Positions 6,483-14,983 of a stretch of 32,423 nucleotides of DNA are shown piece after piece. This DNA is from JBGOUP01 sp041477655 (GTDB lineage: Bacteria > Patescibacteriota > UBA1384 > 2-12-FULL-50-11). The stretch covers positions 1 to 32,423 of the forward strand of contig JBGOUP010000004.1 of the NCBI GenBank assembly GCA_041477655.1, given 5' to 3'. The notes beneath the pieces were generated by a model. The model ran no database searches, was not told where the DNA came from, and saw only the letters and a program-made list of their open reading frames with translations. The position numbers and the translations under genes were made by a program. Numbering within the stretch: position 1 is the first letter of the stretch; each line of letters starts with the position of its first letter.

Positions 6483-7993
6483 ATTTTATAGATAATTTTT
6501 TAAACAAAACAACCATGTACCGGCTGGTACTCTACTATCTGATTGCTCTGCTATTGGTGGCGTTCTTCCTCTGCCTGGCCAATGTTTTGCCTTACAGCCC
6601 CGGGGTTCTGGTTGTTTCAACGGGGATTATTCTTAGCGTTTGTTTGCTAACTAATACTCTATTTGCCCGAACCTTTGGGGCCATTGCCAACATTGAGTCG
6701 GCCTATATTACGGCATTAATTTTGGCCTTGATTATTACCCCACAACTCTCTTGGCCTTCGATTATGCTGATGTTTTGGGCCGGTGTGCTAGCAATGGCCA
6801 GCAAGTTTATCTTTAGTTATCGACATAAGCATCTTTTTAATCCAACTGCGATCAGTGTTGTTATCACCGCTCTGTTTATTAACCAGAGCGCCAGCTGGTG
6901 GGTGGGAACGGTCTCGATGGTGCCAATGGTGATTATCGGCGGATTATTGGTAGTTAGAAAAATTAAACGATCAGAGTTGGTCTGGGCGTTTAATTTTAGC
7001 GCCATTGTCGTCATTGTTGTCAGTAGTTTGCTTAGAGGAACCGAACTGGTGATTACACTAAAGGAAATTTTTTTCTACTCACCTCTACTTTTTTTCGCCT
7101 TCGTCATGCTCACCGAGCCACTGACAACCCCGCCAACCAAAAAACTCCAGATTTGGTACGGTGTTATCGTCGGTCTGCTATTCTCGCCCCATATTCACTT
7201 CGGCAGTATTTACTCAACCCCCGAGCTAGCTCTGGTCATCGGTAATATTTTCTCCTTCATCGTCAGCTCCAAAGGGCGACTTACCCTAACATTAAAAGAA
7301 GTTCGACGAGTTGCCACCGACACCTATGACTACGTTTTTAAACCCAGCTATCCGCTCAAATTTCAGCCGGGACAGTTTCTGGAATTGACCTTACCAACTG
7401 TTCCCAGCGACGCTCGAGGCAATCGGCGTTTTTTTACCATCGCCGCGGCGCCAACGGAATCCGACATTCGATTTGGGGTAAAATTTTATCCTGACTCTAG
7501 TCGCTTCAAACAAGCTTTGAGCAAATTAAAGCCCAATCAAACGATTACCGCCGCGCAAACATCCGGAAGTTTCACTTTGCCGGCCGACCTTAACCAAAAA
7601 CTGGTATTTATCGCCGGCGGTATCGGCATCACGCCTTTTCGTAGCCAAATTAAATATTTGGTTGACTCTGGAGAGAAAAGGGATATTATTCTGCTTTATA
7701 GTAACAAGACCGAGAGCGAGATAGCCTACGGGGAAATATTCGCCAAAGCCACGCCCAATGGTTTAAAAACTGTTTACACTCTCACCGACTTAGCCAATAT
7801 CCCTGCCGACTGGACGGGCCAAACTGGTATGATCGATCAAAAAATGTTGACTACCCAAATTCCCGACTATAAAGACCGACATTTTTATCTTTCCGGACCC
7901 CATGCGATGGTGGCCACCTTTGAGAAACTCCTGGCAACTCTTGGTGTGCCAAGATCCCAAGTTAAGGTTGACTATTTCCCCGGTTATGTCTAA
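6479..7993 (+). CDS. NqrB/RnfD-like membrane domain fused to ferredoxin-NADP reductase-like domain
   Basis: This 504-residue fusion looks like a one-protein transmembrane electron conduit. Residues about 13-265 contain roughly nine to ten membrane helices. The conserved patches FNPTAISV (near 119-126) and MLTEPLTTPPT (near 210-220) are characteristic of NqrB/RnfD. From about residue 268 a cytoplasmic FNR-type module follows: FQPGQFLELTLP, the FAD-binding RRFFTIAAAP (near 315), the NAD(P)-binding GGIGITPFR (near 379), LSGPHAMV in place of the usual CGPxxM, and a C-terminal DYFPGY. No SGAT flavinylation site is seen in the membrane part, unlike NqrB and RnfD themselves. Inferred role: oxidise NAD(P)H inside and pass electrons through the membrane to the FMN protein encoded by the first gene. 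ATGA overlap upstream and TAATG overlap downstream indicate tight coupling. Confidence 0.9.
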   Translation: MNFIDNFLNKTTMYRLVLYYLIALLLVAFFLCLANVLPYSPGVLVVSTGIILSVCLLTNTLFARTFGAIANIESAYITALILALIITPQLSWPSIMLMFWAGVLAMASKFIFSYRHKHLFNPTAISVVITALFINQSASWWVGTVSMVPMVIIGGLLVVRKIKRSELVWAFNFSAIVVIVVSSLLRGTELVITLKEIFFYSPLLFFAFVMLTEPLTTPPTKKLQIWYGVIVGLLFSPHIHFGSIYSTPELALVIGNIFSFIVSSKGRLTLTLKEVRRVATDTYDYVFKPSYPLKFQPGQFLELTLPTVPSDARGNRRFFTIAAAPTESDIRFGVKFYPDSSRFKQALSKLKPNQTITAAQTSGSFTLPADLNQKLVFIAGGIGITPFRSQIKYLVDSGEKRDIILLYSNKTESEIAYGEIFAKATPNGLKTVYTLTDLANIPADWTGQTGMIDQKMLTTQIPDYKDRHFYLSGPHAMVATFEKLLATLGVPRSQVKVDYFPGYV

Positions 7994-8664
7994 TGCGAAT
8001 TCTTGTCGTAGAAGACGAACACAAAATTGCCAACGCTATTAAGCGCGGGCTAGAACAGGAATCGATGGCAGTTGACGTAGCTTATGATGCCGATGACGGT
8101 TTTAGTTCGGCACTGGTGAATGAATATGACGCCATTATTCTTGATCGGATGCTTCCTGGCACGTTTGAGGGTATAGAAATCTGTCGAAGATTACGAGAAC
8201 GGCAGATTCACACGCCGATTTTGATTCTGACTGCCAAGGATCAGCTCAATGACAAGGTGAGTGGTCTAAACGCCGGCGCTGACGATTACTTGGTAAAACC
8301 ATTTGCTTTTGAAGAACTATTAGCCAGGCTTCGAGCCTTAATGCGCCGACCAGCCAATCATATCGGTGTGACACTAAAGGTTGGCGAGCTAACTTTGGAT
8401 CCAACAACCAAAGAGGTTAAAAAATCTGGAAAATTGATCAATCTTTCTAGTAAAGAGTTCGCTTTACTAGAATATTTGATGCGTCATCCAAATCGGGTTT
8501 TAAGCAAAGATCAGATTATCGCTCATGTCTGGGATTACGACGCTGACGTTTTGCCCAATACCGTCGAGGTTTATGTGGGCTATATTAGAAATAAAATTGA
8601 CAAAAATAGCGGCCAAAAATTGATTAAGACGCTCCGTGGCTTTGGCTACAAAATTGAGCCATGA
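7993..8664 (+). CDS. OmpR/PhoB-family response regulator
   Basis: This is the DNA-binding half of a two-component system, of normal length (223 aa). The receiver domain (1-120) has the acidic pair E7/D8, phospho-acceptor Asp51 (AIILDRM), the switch Thr in LILTAKD and the conserved Lys in YLVKPF. The C-terminal winged helix (about 127-223) ends in the family-typical VEVYVGYIRNKID and LRGFGYKI. Its ATG shares one base with the reductase stop (TAATG) and its stop overlaps the kinase start (ATGA). Regulating the redox operon and/or the downstream ABC transporter is the natural inference. I could not identify a convincing direct-repeat binding site upstream of 5242. Confidence 0.96.
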   Translation: MRILVVEDEHKIANAIKRGLEQESMAVDVAYDADDGFSSALVNEYDAIILDRMLPGTFEGIEICRRLRERQIHTPILILTAKDQLNDKVSGLNAGADDYLVKPFAFEELLARLRALMRRPANHIGVTLKVGELTLDPTTKEVKKSGKLINLSSKEFALLEYLMRHPNRVLSKDQIIAHVWDYDADVLPNTVEVYVGYIRNKIDKNSGQKLIKTLRGFGYKIEP

Positions 8665-9653
8665 CCCGTCAGACTGCGCTTAAGTTAAGTATTGGCTATT
8701 TAATAACCTTGATGGCTATCAGCATCGGTTTTAGCACCGTACTTTATCGAGTCTACTCCAACGAGCTAAATCGTGGCTTGCATCGTCAAGGCACCTATTT
8801 TCTGCAGTTTCAGCCGATAACCGAGTTTGATGACCTTCGCCAACAACAACTAGATGAGGGCCTAGGTCATCTGCGGGGTAATTTAATAATTTTCAACTTG
8901 GCCATTTTAGTTATTGGCGGTGTGGCCAGCTACGGTTTAGCCCGCAGGACCTTGCGGCCGATCGAACAGGCAATCGAGGCTCAAAACCGCTTTACTGCTG
9001 ATGCGTCTCACGAACTACGAACACCGCTAACAGCTATGCAAACAGAGATAGAGGTGGCCCTGCGAAATCCGACCCTGGATAAAAAAGAAACTAAAGAGCT
9101 GTTAAAAAGCAACCTCGAGGAGCTAGCTAAGCTTAAGCAATTATCTGAAGGGTTACTTCGACTTTCTGGTTCAAATGGTCATCAGATTTTGGTTGAGCCA
9201 GTTGAGCTGGCTGAAGTTATCAAGGACGCGCTCGATCGAGTGATCTTGGCGGCCAGCCACAAGCAGATCAAAATTACAACAAAATTAAAATCGGTCAGAA
9301 CCAAAGGCGATCAAGCCAATTTAACAGATTTGGTAGCTATTCTACTTGATAACGCCATTAAGTACAGCCCAGAGAAAACCACTATCAGTTTAAAACTACA
9401 TAGAGATACTCATCACGCCCTAGTCGAAATTCGTGATCAGGGCTTTGGCATTAAGGCCACCGATCTACCGCACATCTTTGAGCGTTTCTATCGGGCCGAC
9501 CCATCACGATCCAAAGAAAAAACCGAGGGCTACGGCCTGGGCCTATCAATTGCCAAAAAGATTGCCAATGTTCATCGTGGCTCAATCAGCGTCGTCAGCT
9601 ATTTGGGTAAAGGCTCGATATTCACCGTCACTTTGCCCCTGGCTAAAGCTTAA
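8661..9653 (+). CDS. Membrane sensor histidine kinase
   Basis: This is the partner kinase of the preceding regulator. It has 330 residues: TM1 at about 9-29, an external loop of only about 40 residues, TM2 at about 72-93, no clear HAMP, then HisKA with phospho-acceptor His117 in FTADASHELRTPL. The ATPase domain shows the N box LLDNAIKYSP, the G1 box DQGFGIK, F box IFERFYRAD and G2 box GYGLGLSIAKK. The very small external loop has no recognisable ligand domain. That suggests sensing within the membrane or through a partner protein, possibly the adjacent redox or ABC components. It overlaps the regulator gene by four bases. Confidence 0.95.
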   Translation: MTRQTALKLSIGYLITLMAISIGFSTVLYRVYSNELNRGLHRQGTYFLQFQPITEFDDLRQQQLDEGLGHLRGNLIIFNLAILVIGGVASYGLARRTLRPIEQAIEAQNRFTADASHELRTPLTAMQTEIEVALRNPTLDKKETKELLKSNLEELAKLKQLSEGLLRLSGSNGHQILVEPVELAEVIKDALDRVILAASHKQIKITTKLKSVRTKGDQANLTDLVAILLDNAIKYSPEKTTISLKLHRDTHHALVEIRDQGFGIKATDLPHIFERFYRADPSRSKEKTEGYGLGLSIAKKIANVHRGSISVVSYLGKGSIFTVTLPLAKA

Positions 9654-9687
9654 GCGTTTTTTCAGGAATAATTTTTACTCTAGCTAC

Positions 9688-11034
9688 ATGGGCGCATTCA
9701 TTCGCGGCATTCGTAACACATTTCGTAACGGCATCCGGACATTTTCGATTATTGTTATTCTGGGTTTAAGTATTGGCCTAGCCATGACAATGTATCTAGC
9801 TCGGGTAGCCGTTCAAGATAAAATAAATTCCGTTCAGGGCTCAATCGGTAATATTGTTAACATTTCTCCTGCTGGCGCTAGAGGCTCTGATGGCGGCGGC
9901 GAGCCGCTAACAACAGATGAGATAAATAAGGTCAAAGCTCTTGCCCACATCTCATCTGTCACCTCCACCCTAACCGACAGATTGGCCAGTACAGATACTA
10001 ATCTGCAGTCAGCTATAGATGCTGGCACGCTCGGTCAACGCCAGGGTCAATTTAACCAACGAAGCTTTGGTGGCAATAGTTCAAATAGAAGCAATACCCA
10101 AGCCAACTTTACACCACCAATCCAAGTTATTGGCTCAACTGATTTAAACACTCTACAGTCGTTTGGCGGTGGGGCAATCAACTTAACATCCGGCGATAAA
10201 TTTGACGCCACTTCAACCGATACTGTGGCGATTATTGGCAAAGGCCTGGCCGATAAAAATAGCTTATCAGTCGGCTCCACTTTTCAAGCCTATGGCAAAG
10301 CCCTAACTGTCAAAGGAATATTTGACTCCGGCAATACTTTTTCAAACAACCTAATCGTTTTGCCACTGGCTACTTTGCAAACCTTGTCTAGCCAATCCGG
10401 ACAACTCTCCACTGCCATCGCTACTGTTGACTCAATTAATAACCTAGATTCAGCCGTTGCGGCTATGAAAACGACGCTGGGCACGGCCGCTGATGTGGTC
10501 AGTCAGCAAGACACCTCTTCCCAGGCCTTGGCTCCGTTAGAGAACATCAAGAAGATCTCGCTATTAAGCCTAATTGGAGCGGCGGCAGCGGCGGCAGTTA
10601 TTATATTGCTGACAATGCTGATGATTGTTCGGGAGCGACGTCGAGAAATTGGCGTACTCAAGGCTATTGGTGCCTCAAATTTTTCGGTTATCTTTCAGTT
10701 TATGAGCGAAGCCATTACCTTTACCATTATTGGCGCTGTCGTTGGTTTGGGCTTGGGAATTGCCAGCAGTAACTCAGTTATTAATGTATTAGTTAACAAC
10801 GCTAGCTCGGCCGCCACGCCAACCGGTGGCGGACAGGGCGGTGGTGCGGCCGGACAGTTTCTTCGGTTCGTCGGTCAGTCTGGTTCGAGTCTACGAAATA
10901 TCCACGCCGTTATTGGCTATCAAGTCATTTTCTACGGCCTGCTGGCGGCGATTCTTATCGCCATTATTGGCAGTGCTTTTCCCGCCTGGTTGATCGCTCA
11001 AGTCCGACCATCGGAAGTAATGAGGGCTGACTGA
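9688..11034 (+). CDS. MacB/FtsX-type ABC transporter permease
   Basis: This is the membrane subunit of a MacB-like (type VII) ABC exporter, 448 residues from the ATG at 9688. The open frame extends upstream to 9433 only because it overlaps the kinase gene in another frame. No plausible start codon lies between the kinase stop and 9688. The architecture is classical: a first membrane helix at about 15-37, a large extracytoplasmic MacB_PCD domain (about 40-295), then three C-terminal helices with the conserved cytoplasmic loop VRERRREIGVLKAIGAS. Two low-complexity loops rich in Gly/Asn/Ser (GGNSSNRSN and TGGGQGGGAAG) are additions. No MacA-like membrane-fusion protein is encoded nearby. The gene overlaps the ATPase gene by one base (TGATG). 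Confidence 0.92.
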   Translation: MGAFIRGIRNTFRNGIRTFSIIVILGLSIGLAMTMYLARVAVQDKINSVQGSIGNIVNISPAGARGSDGGGEPLTTDEINKVKALAHISSVTSTLTDRLASTDTNLQSAIDAGTLGQRQGQFNQRSFGGNSSNRSNTQANFTPPIQVIGSTDLNTLQSFGGGAINLTSGDKFDATSTDTVAIIGKGLADKNSLSVGSTFQAYGKALTVKGIFDSGNTFSNNLIVLPLATLQTLSSQSGQLSTAIATVDSINNLDSAVAAMKTTLGTAADVVSQQDTSSQALAPLENIKKISLLSLIGAAAAAAVIILLTMLMIVRERRREIGVLKAIGASNFSVIFQFMSEAITFTIIGAVVGLGLGIASSNSVINVLVNNASSAATPTGGGQGGGAAGQFLRFVGQSGSSLRNIHAVIGYQVIFYGLLAAILIAIIGSAFPAWLIAQVRPSEVMRAD

Positions 11035-11699
11035 TGTTAAAGGTTAAAAACGTCAGTCGGGGATTCTCTTCTGGCGAGACCAAGGTTAAGGCTGTCAACA
11101 ATGTTAGTTTTGAAGTTGAACGGGGTCAGTTCGCCTCGATTATCGGCAAAAGTGGTAGCGGTAAAAGCACACTTTTGGCTATACTTGGAGCTTTGGATAA
11201 GCCAACCACAGGCAGTATTGAAGTTGATGGCCAAGATATTACCAAGCTTGGCAGTAGTGATTTAACTCGCTACCGTTGTCAAAAGATCGGCTTTGTTTTC
11301 CAGGGATATAATTTGATCCCAAATCTCTCGGCAATCGAAAATGTGATGTTACCAATGGAGTTTGGTCATTTAGCTAGCTCAAAGCGACGAGGGCGGGCCG
11401 CCGATTTGCTTAATCAAGTTGGCTTGTCGGCCGACAAACATGTTCGTCGACCAAGTCGCCTATCGGGTGGTGAGCAGCAACGGGTCGCTATCGCGCGGGC
11501 TCTGGCCAACCAACCCAAATTGATCTTAGCTGACGAGCCAACAGGAAACTTAGACAGTCAGACGGGCAAAATGATCTTTGAGCTACTTCATAGCCTGGCT
11601 CGATCAGAAAAAACCACCATTATCGCCGTCACTCATGACCTGTCTATTGCCGGCAAAACCGACCTGACGTTTAAACTCCAAGACGGCAAGTTAGCCTAG
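11034..11699 (+). CDS. MacB/LolD-type ABC transporter ATP-binding protein
   Basis: This is the ATPase that drives the preceding permease. It has 221 residues, the normal size for LolD/MacB-type ATPases. All motifs are complete: Walker A GKSGSGKST, Q-loop VFQGYNLIPNLSA, signature LSGGEQQRVAIARAL, Walker B LILADEPTGNLD and the switch His in VTHDLS. It is the last gene of the operon beginning at 5242; no clear hairpin terminator is visible in the 74 bases before murT. Such mechanotransmission ABC systems act on extracytoplasmic lipoproteins, peptides or signals. The actual substrate is unknown. Confidence 0.95.
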   Translation: MLKVKNVSRGFSSGETKVKAVNNVSFEVERGQFASIIGKSGSGKSTLLAILGALDKPTTGSIEVDGQDITKLGSSDLTRYRCQKIGFVFQGYNLIPNLSAIENVMLPMEFGHLASSKRRGRAADLLNQVGLSADKHVRRPSRLSGGEQQRVAIARALANQPKLILADEPTGNLDSQTGKMIFELLHSLARSEKTTIIAVTHDLSIAGKTDLTFKLQDGKLA

Positions 11700-11773
11700 A
11701 CGCCCGATCAAGTTACGTATAGAGTGACCAAGATCCATCTGTTGTTTTGACTGAATTGAGCTAGGCTTTAACT

Positions 11774-13126
11774 ATGCTAAATTTCTTTACGCTATTCACC
11801 ACCAAATTATTCTCTAGACTTATCCGTTTTCTTGGTTTAGGCAGTGGCTCGACCTGGCCAGGCGAAGTTGCTTTGGCGGTGAATGGAAAATTTATTAGCC
11901 AAATAATCAACAGAAATCCCCAGCTAAAAATTGTCTGTGTCACCGGCACCAACGGCAAAACCACCACCACTAAAATCATCAGCCACGTTTTGGCCGATTT
12001 AGATCACGGGGTTATTCACAACCAAACCGGGGCAAATTTATTAAATGGAGTGGCTTCAAGCTTAATTAATGCTTCCAACCTGGACGGCAAAACCAATTGT
12101 GATGTCCTAGTTTTGGAGGTTGACGAAAACTCTCTGCCACTTCTCCTTGGCGAAATCCAGCCAGATGCTATCGTTTTGCTTAATCTTTTTCGTGATCAGC
12201 TCGATCGCTACGGCGAAATTAACGCTATCAGCGCCAAATGGCAGAAAGCTTTCGCCGATTTGACCATCAAAACTAAAATCATTATTAACGGCAATGATCC
12301 AGAGCTGGTTAATCTTGGTAGCCAGCTGGCGGAAGATTCGGTTTTTTATTTTGGTCTAAATCAATCATTAATGTCAGTCAAAAAACTTGGTCGAGAGGCC
12401 GATCAAATTATCTGCCCGCGCTGTAGCCATCGGCTCATCTTTGATGCCATTGCCTATTCGCATATTGGCGCATTTCATTGCCCACACTGCCAGCTGGCCA
12501 GCGAAAAAATATTTAGCTTGCCAGCCGATTTTCACTTTCACCTGTTTGGGCTATTTAACCGTTACAACTTGACAGCGGCGGCCCTGGTCTTAGAAAAAGT
12601 TTGGCAGTTAGGCTTAGATGAAATTAAGAAATCCCTATCAACTTTTAACTCGGCATTTGGCCGACAAGAGCTGATCTTGGTCAAAAACAAAAAAGTTCTC
12701 CTTCAGCTGGCCAAAAATCCCTCTAGATTTAATCAGGCGCTTTCAATTCTTAATGAGCTTGGCGATGAGCCAAAAAATGTCGTTATCGTCTTAAATAATA
12801 AAATACCCGACGGTCGTGATGTTTCCTGGATTTGGGATGTTGATTTCCAGCCTCTGCTCGAGCAGACCAAGACTATTTTTATTGCTGGAGACAGAGCCTT
12901 TGATATGGCTGTTCGACTTAAATATCAACTCGGCAGAAACATCGAGTTTGCTAGAGATAATGACTTTCTCACTGCCGAACATCTTGTAATCGGCCAAGAT
13001 TTATCAACATTATTAAATCGAGCAATAGACGAAACAGCAGATAATGATTGGTTGGTCGTTTTTCCTACCTACTCGGCCATGCTGGAAGTTCGATCGTTAC
13101 TAACCGGGGAATCGCTCGATGGCTAA
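11774..13126 (+). CDS. murT: Lipid II isoglutaminyl synthase, Mur ligase subunit MurT
   Basis: MurT, with GatD, amidates the alpha-carboxyl of D-Glu in the lipid II stem peptide on the cytoplasmic membrane face. The 450-residue protein has the Mur ligase ATP loop TGTNGKTTTT (about 56-65). It also has the MurT-specific four-Cys zinc ribbon (CPRC near 214-217, CPHC near 236-239) and the C-terminal DUF1727-type domain. That domain shows LAKNPSRFNQAL and DVSWIWDVDF, the latter holding the Asp known to complete the GatD catalytic triad. It overlaps gatD by eight bases (13119-13126), fitting a heterodimer with fixed stoichiometry. Its presence supports a peptidoglycan-containing, monoderm-type cell. 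Confidence 0.95.
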   Translation: MLNFFTLFTTKLFSRLIRFLGLGSGSTWPGEVALAVNGKFISQIINRNPQLKIVCVTGTNGKTTTTKIISHVLADLDHGVIHNQTGANLLNGVASSLINASNLDGKTNCDVLVLEVDENSLPLLLGEIQPDAIVLLNLFRDQLDRYGEINAISAKWQKAFADLTIKTKIIINGNDPELVNLGSQLAEDSVFYFGLNQSLMSVKKLGREADQIICPRCSHRLIFDAIAYSHIGAFHCPHCQLASEKIFSLPADFHFHLFGLFNRYNLTAAALVLEKVWQLGLDEIKKSLSTFNSAFGRQELILVKNKKVLLQLAKNPSRFNQALSILNELGDEPKNVVIVLNNKIPDGRDVSWIWDVDFQPLLEQTKTIFIAGDRAFDMAVRLKYQLGRNIEFARDNDFLTAEHLVIGQDLSTLLNRAIDETADNDWLVVFPTYSAMLEVRSLLTGESLDG

Positions 13127-13871
13127 AGAACTGAAGCTGACAATCGGCTGGTTTTATCCAGATCTCATGAACACCTACGGTGATTACGGTAACGTTGCCG
13201 TGCTAGAGACCCGAGCCATTTGGGCTGGAATTGAGGTCGAAGTTCGAGCGATTGACGCTGGTAGCCAGCTTGAAAAGGACAAACATGTTGACTTGATGTT
13301 TATGGGCGGCGCTCAAGACCGTCAGCAAGCTAGCGTCTCTCAAGACCTGGTCAGCAACAAAGGCTCGTTACTCAAAGATCTGATCGAAGCGGATGTTCCC
13401 GGCCTGTTTATCTGTGGCGCTTACCAACTTTTGGGCAACAGCTACATCGCCGCCGATAGCAGTAGTATCGACGGGTTAAAAATATTTGATATTGAGACCA
13501 AAAGCCCGTCGGCCACAACACCCAGGCTGATTGGCGATATCGTTATTAAATCGGACTTGTCGCCGGAATCGATCGTTGGATTTGAGAATCATGGCGGCCG
13601 GACGATTCTTGGCAATAGAGCCAAGCCATTTGGTCATGTATTATCTGGCCAAGGCAATAACGGCACTGATGGAACTGAAGGGACTATCTATCGCCGATCA
13701 ATCGGTTCGTATCTCCACGGCCCGATTTTACCGATTAATCCTAAAATAGCCGACTGGTTAATTACCAAAGCTTTAGAAACAAAGTACGGTCAGCCAATAA
13801 GCCTGACTTTTCCCGACGACACAATTGAAGCAATGATTCGCCAAAAGATTATCAGTAAAAAGCGAGCATAA
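13119..13871 (+). CDS. gatD: Lipid II isoglutaminyl synthase, glutamine amidotransferase subunit GatD
   Basis: GatD releases ammonia from glutamine and feeds it to MurT. It has 250 residues, close to the known family length. The class I (CobB/CobQ-like) amidotransferase core shows the nucleophile Cys99 in LFICGAYQLLG, the substrate-binding GFENHGGRT and the catalytic His200 in YLHGPILPINP. The N-terminus (LTIGWFYPDLMNTYGDYGNV) is highly characteristic of GatD. The start overlaps murT by eight bases in another frame. Confidence 0.95.
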   Translation: MAKELKLTIGWFYPDLMNTYGDYGNVAVLETRAIWAGIEVEVRAIDAGSQLEKDKHVDLMFMGGAQDRQQASVSQDLVSNKGSLLKDLIEADVPGLFICGAYQLLGNSYIAADSSSIDGLKIFDIETKSPSATTPRLIGDIVIKSDLSPESIVGFENHGGRTILGNRAKPFGHVLSGQGNNGTDGTEGTIYRRSIGSYLHGPILPINPKIADWLITKALETKYGQPISLTFPDDTIEAMIRQKIISKKRA

Positions 13872-13878
13872 TCAATAA

Positions 13879-14397
13879 ATGGAGGGGGCAGACACTCAAC
13901 AATCAACCGTAATTTCCAACGCCAAGCTTGAAGAAGCCATGCGCCAGTATGGCATCACCAAGGACGCAACCAGCCCGGAGCAACAGGGGCGATATTTACG
14001 TCGCTACTCGCCGGCGGCTCTTATTTTTTCGGTTTTCTACTTCGCAGCTATGAAAGATTGGCTGTTTGCCATCGCCAGTATCATCTGTTCAGTCACAATC
14101 GTATTGTTGCCAGGGTTATTAATCCTGCCAATTTTCGCTCGAAGACGAGCCTACGGATACAAAAACTGGGCGTCGTTTGAGGAATTTCAGGAAGTCCAGA
14201 TTTCCTGGGATAAATCGGCAATCTATAGCTTGGTTGTGCTGGTTATCCTAACTATTCTTATCGGGTTTTTAGCCGGACCAAGCTTTCTTAATGCTATCCA
14301 CCAAATTAGCCCAAGTACCAGTCAAGACAACGGCCAGAACGTCATTCAACAGCTTAATCAAACTAAAAACGATTTTCAAAATGTCATTGGCAATTAG
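13879..14397 (+). CDS. Predicted membrane protein, 172 aa
   Basis: I do not recognise a specific family; the organisation resembles small DUF2628-like membrane proteins. A polar N-terminal region with a short amphipathic segment (KLEEAMRQYGIT) precedes a hydrophobic hairpin at about residues 48-90 (ALIFSVFYFAAM and the following segments), then a basic loop (ARRRAYGYKNW). A last membrane helix lies at about 116-136, and the tail is Gln/Asn-rich and polar (TSQDNGQNVIQQLNQTKND). The start lies seven bases after the gatD stop. CATAAT overlapping that stop could be a -10 element, so the gene may have its own leaderless transcript as well as read-through. Confidence 0.7.
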   Translation: MEGADTQQSTVISNAKLEEAMRQYGITKDATSPEQQGRYLRRYSPAALIFSVFYFAAMKDWLFAIASIICSVTIVLLPGLLILPIFARRRAYGYKNWASFEEFQEVQISWDKSAIYSLVVLVILTILIGFLAGPSFLNAIHQISPSTSQDNGQNVIQQLNQTKNDFQNVIGN

Positions 14398-14473
14398 CCA
14401 ATATCGCCGTTGAACCCGAGACGTAAAGGGATATTCTCTGGACAAACTCCAAACCAAGGTTAATACTTGAGCC

Positions 14474-14947
14474 ATGCTCAAGACACTTTACACTATCGCC
14501 ATCGGTTTGCTGTTCGCCGCATTTGTTGGTTTTGGTTTTCAAACATTCTACCCACAGCCCAAGGCGCCGGAATACCCAGCTTCGCTTAACAATAGCTCCA
14601 AACCACTGGCGGACCAGACCATTCAAGAGAAAGCCATTCAGAAGCAATACGATCAGGCCCAGAAAGATTTCCAAGATAAATTCGACGTATACAATCGCAA
14701 TTTATCAGTCTGGCTAATTCTAGCCTCGCTAATCATTCTAGCCGTTTCGATACTGGGTCTTGGAAATATTAACGTCATTGGCGACGGGCTGACATTGGGC
14801 GGGGTTTTTACTCTATTCTACGGCTTGGTCAGAACCTTCATGGCTGGGGATGAGAAGGTCCGCTTTATTGCCGTTACCCTGGGTTTGATCATCCTTATTT
14901 TCCTGGCTTACTGGAAATTTGTCCGACAGGAAGTAGTTAAAAAATAA
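14474..14947 (+). CDS. Predicted membrane protein, 157 aa
   Basis: This protein has an N-terminal membrane helix (about 5-23), an extracytoplasmic polar stretch with a helical Gln/Lys-rich segment (KAIQKQYDQAQKDFQDKF, about 55-72), and then three further helices at about 78-98, 105-121 and 131-147. It ends in a basic tail (KFVRQEVVKK). I do not recognise the family. TAATAC at 14461-14466 lies seven bases before the ATG with no Shine-Dalgarno, indicating a leaderless transcript. A strong terminator follows the stop directly. Confidence 0.7.
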   Translation: MLKTLYTIAIGLLFAAFVGFGFQTFYPQPKAPEYPASLNNSSKPLADQTIQEKAIQKQYDQAQKDFQDKFDVYNRNLSVWLILASLIILAVSILGLGNINVIGDGLTLGGVFTLFYGLVRTFMAGDEKVRFIAVTLGLIILIFLAYWKFVRQEVVKK

Positions 14948-14980
14948 TACCCCACGGTGTGAACAGTGGGGTATTTAGTT
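14946..14980. terminator. Bidirectional rho-independent terminator
   Basis: A 9-10-bp stem (ATACCCCAC, 14947-14955; GTGGGGTAT, 14966-14974) has a ten-base loop. On the plus strand it is followed by TTAGTTT, on the minus strand by TATTTTTT. It separates two convergent genes. Confidence 0.85.
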
Positions 14981-14983
14981 TGT

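Noticed and set aside
9433..9687. Upstream extension of the MacB-type permease frame
   Set aside because: It lies inside the histidine kinase gene in another frame, has no start signal, and the family N-terminus begins at 9688.
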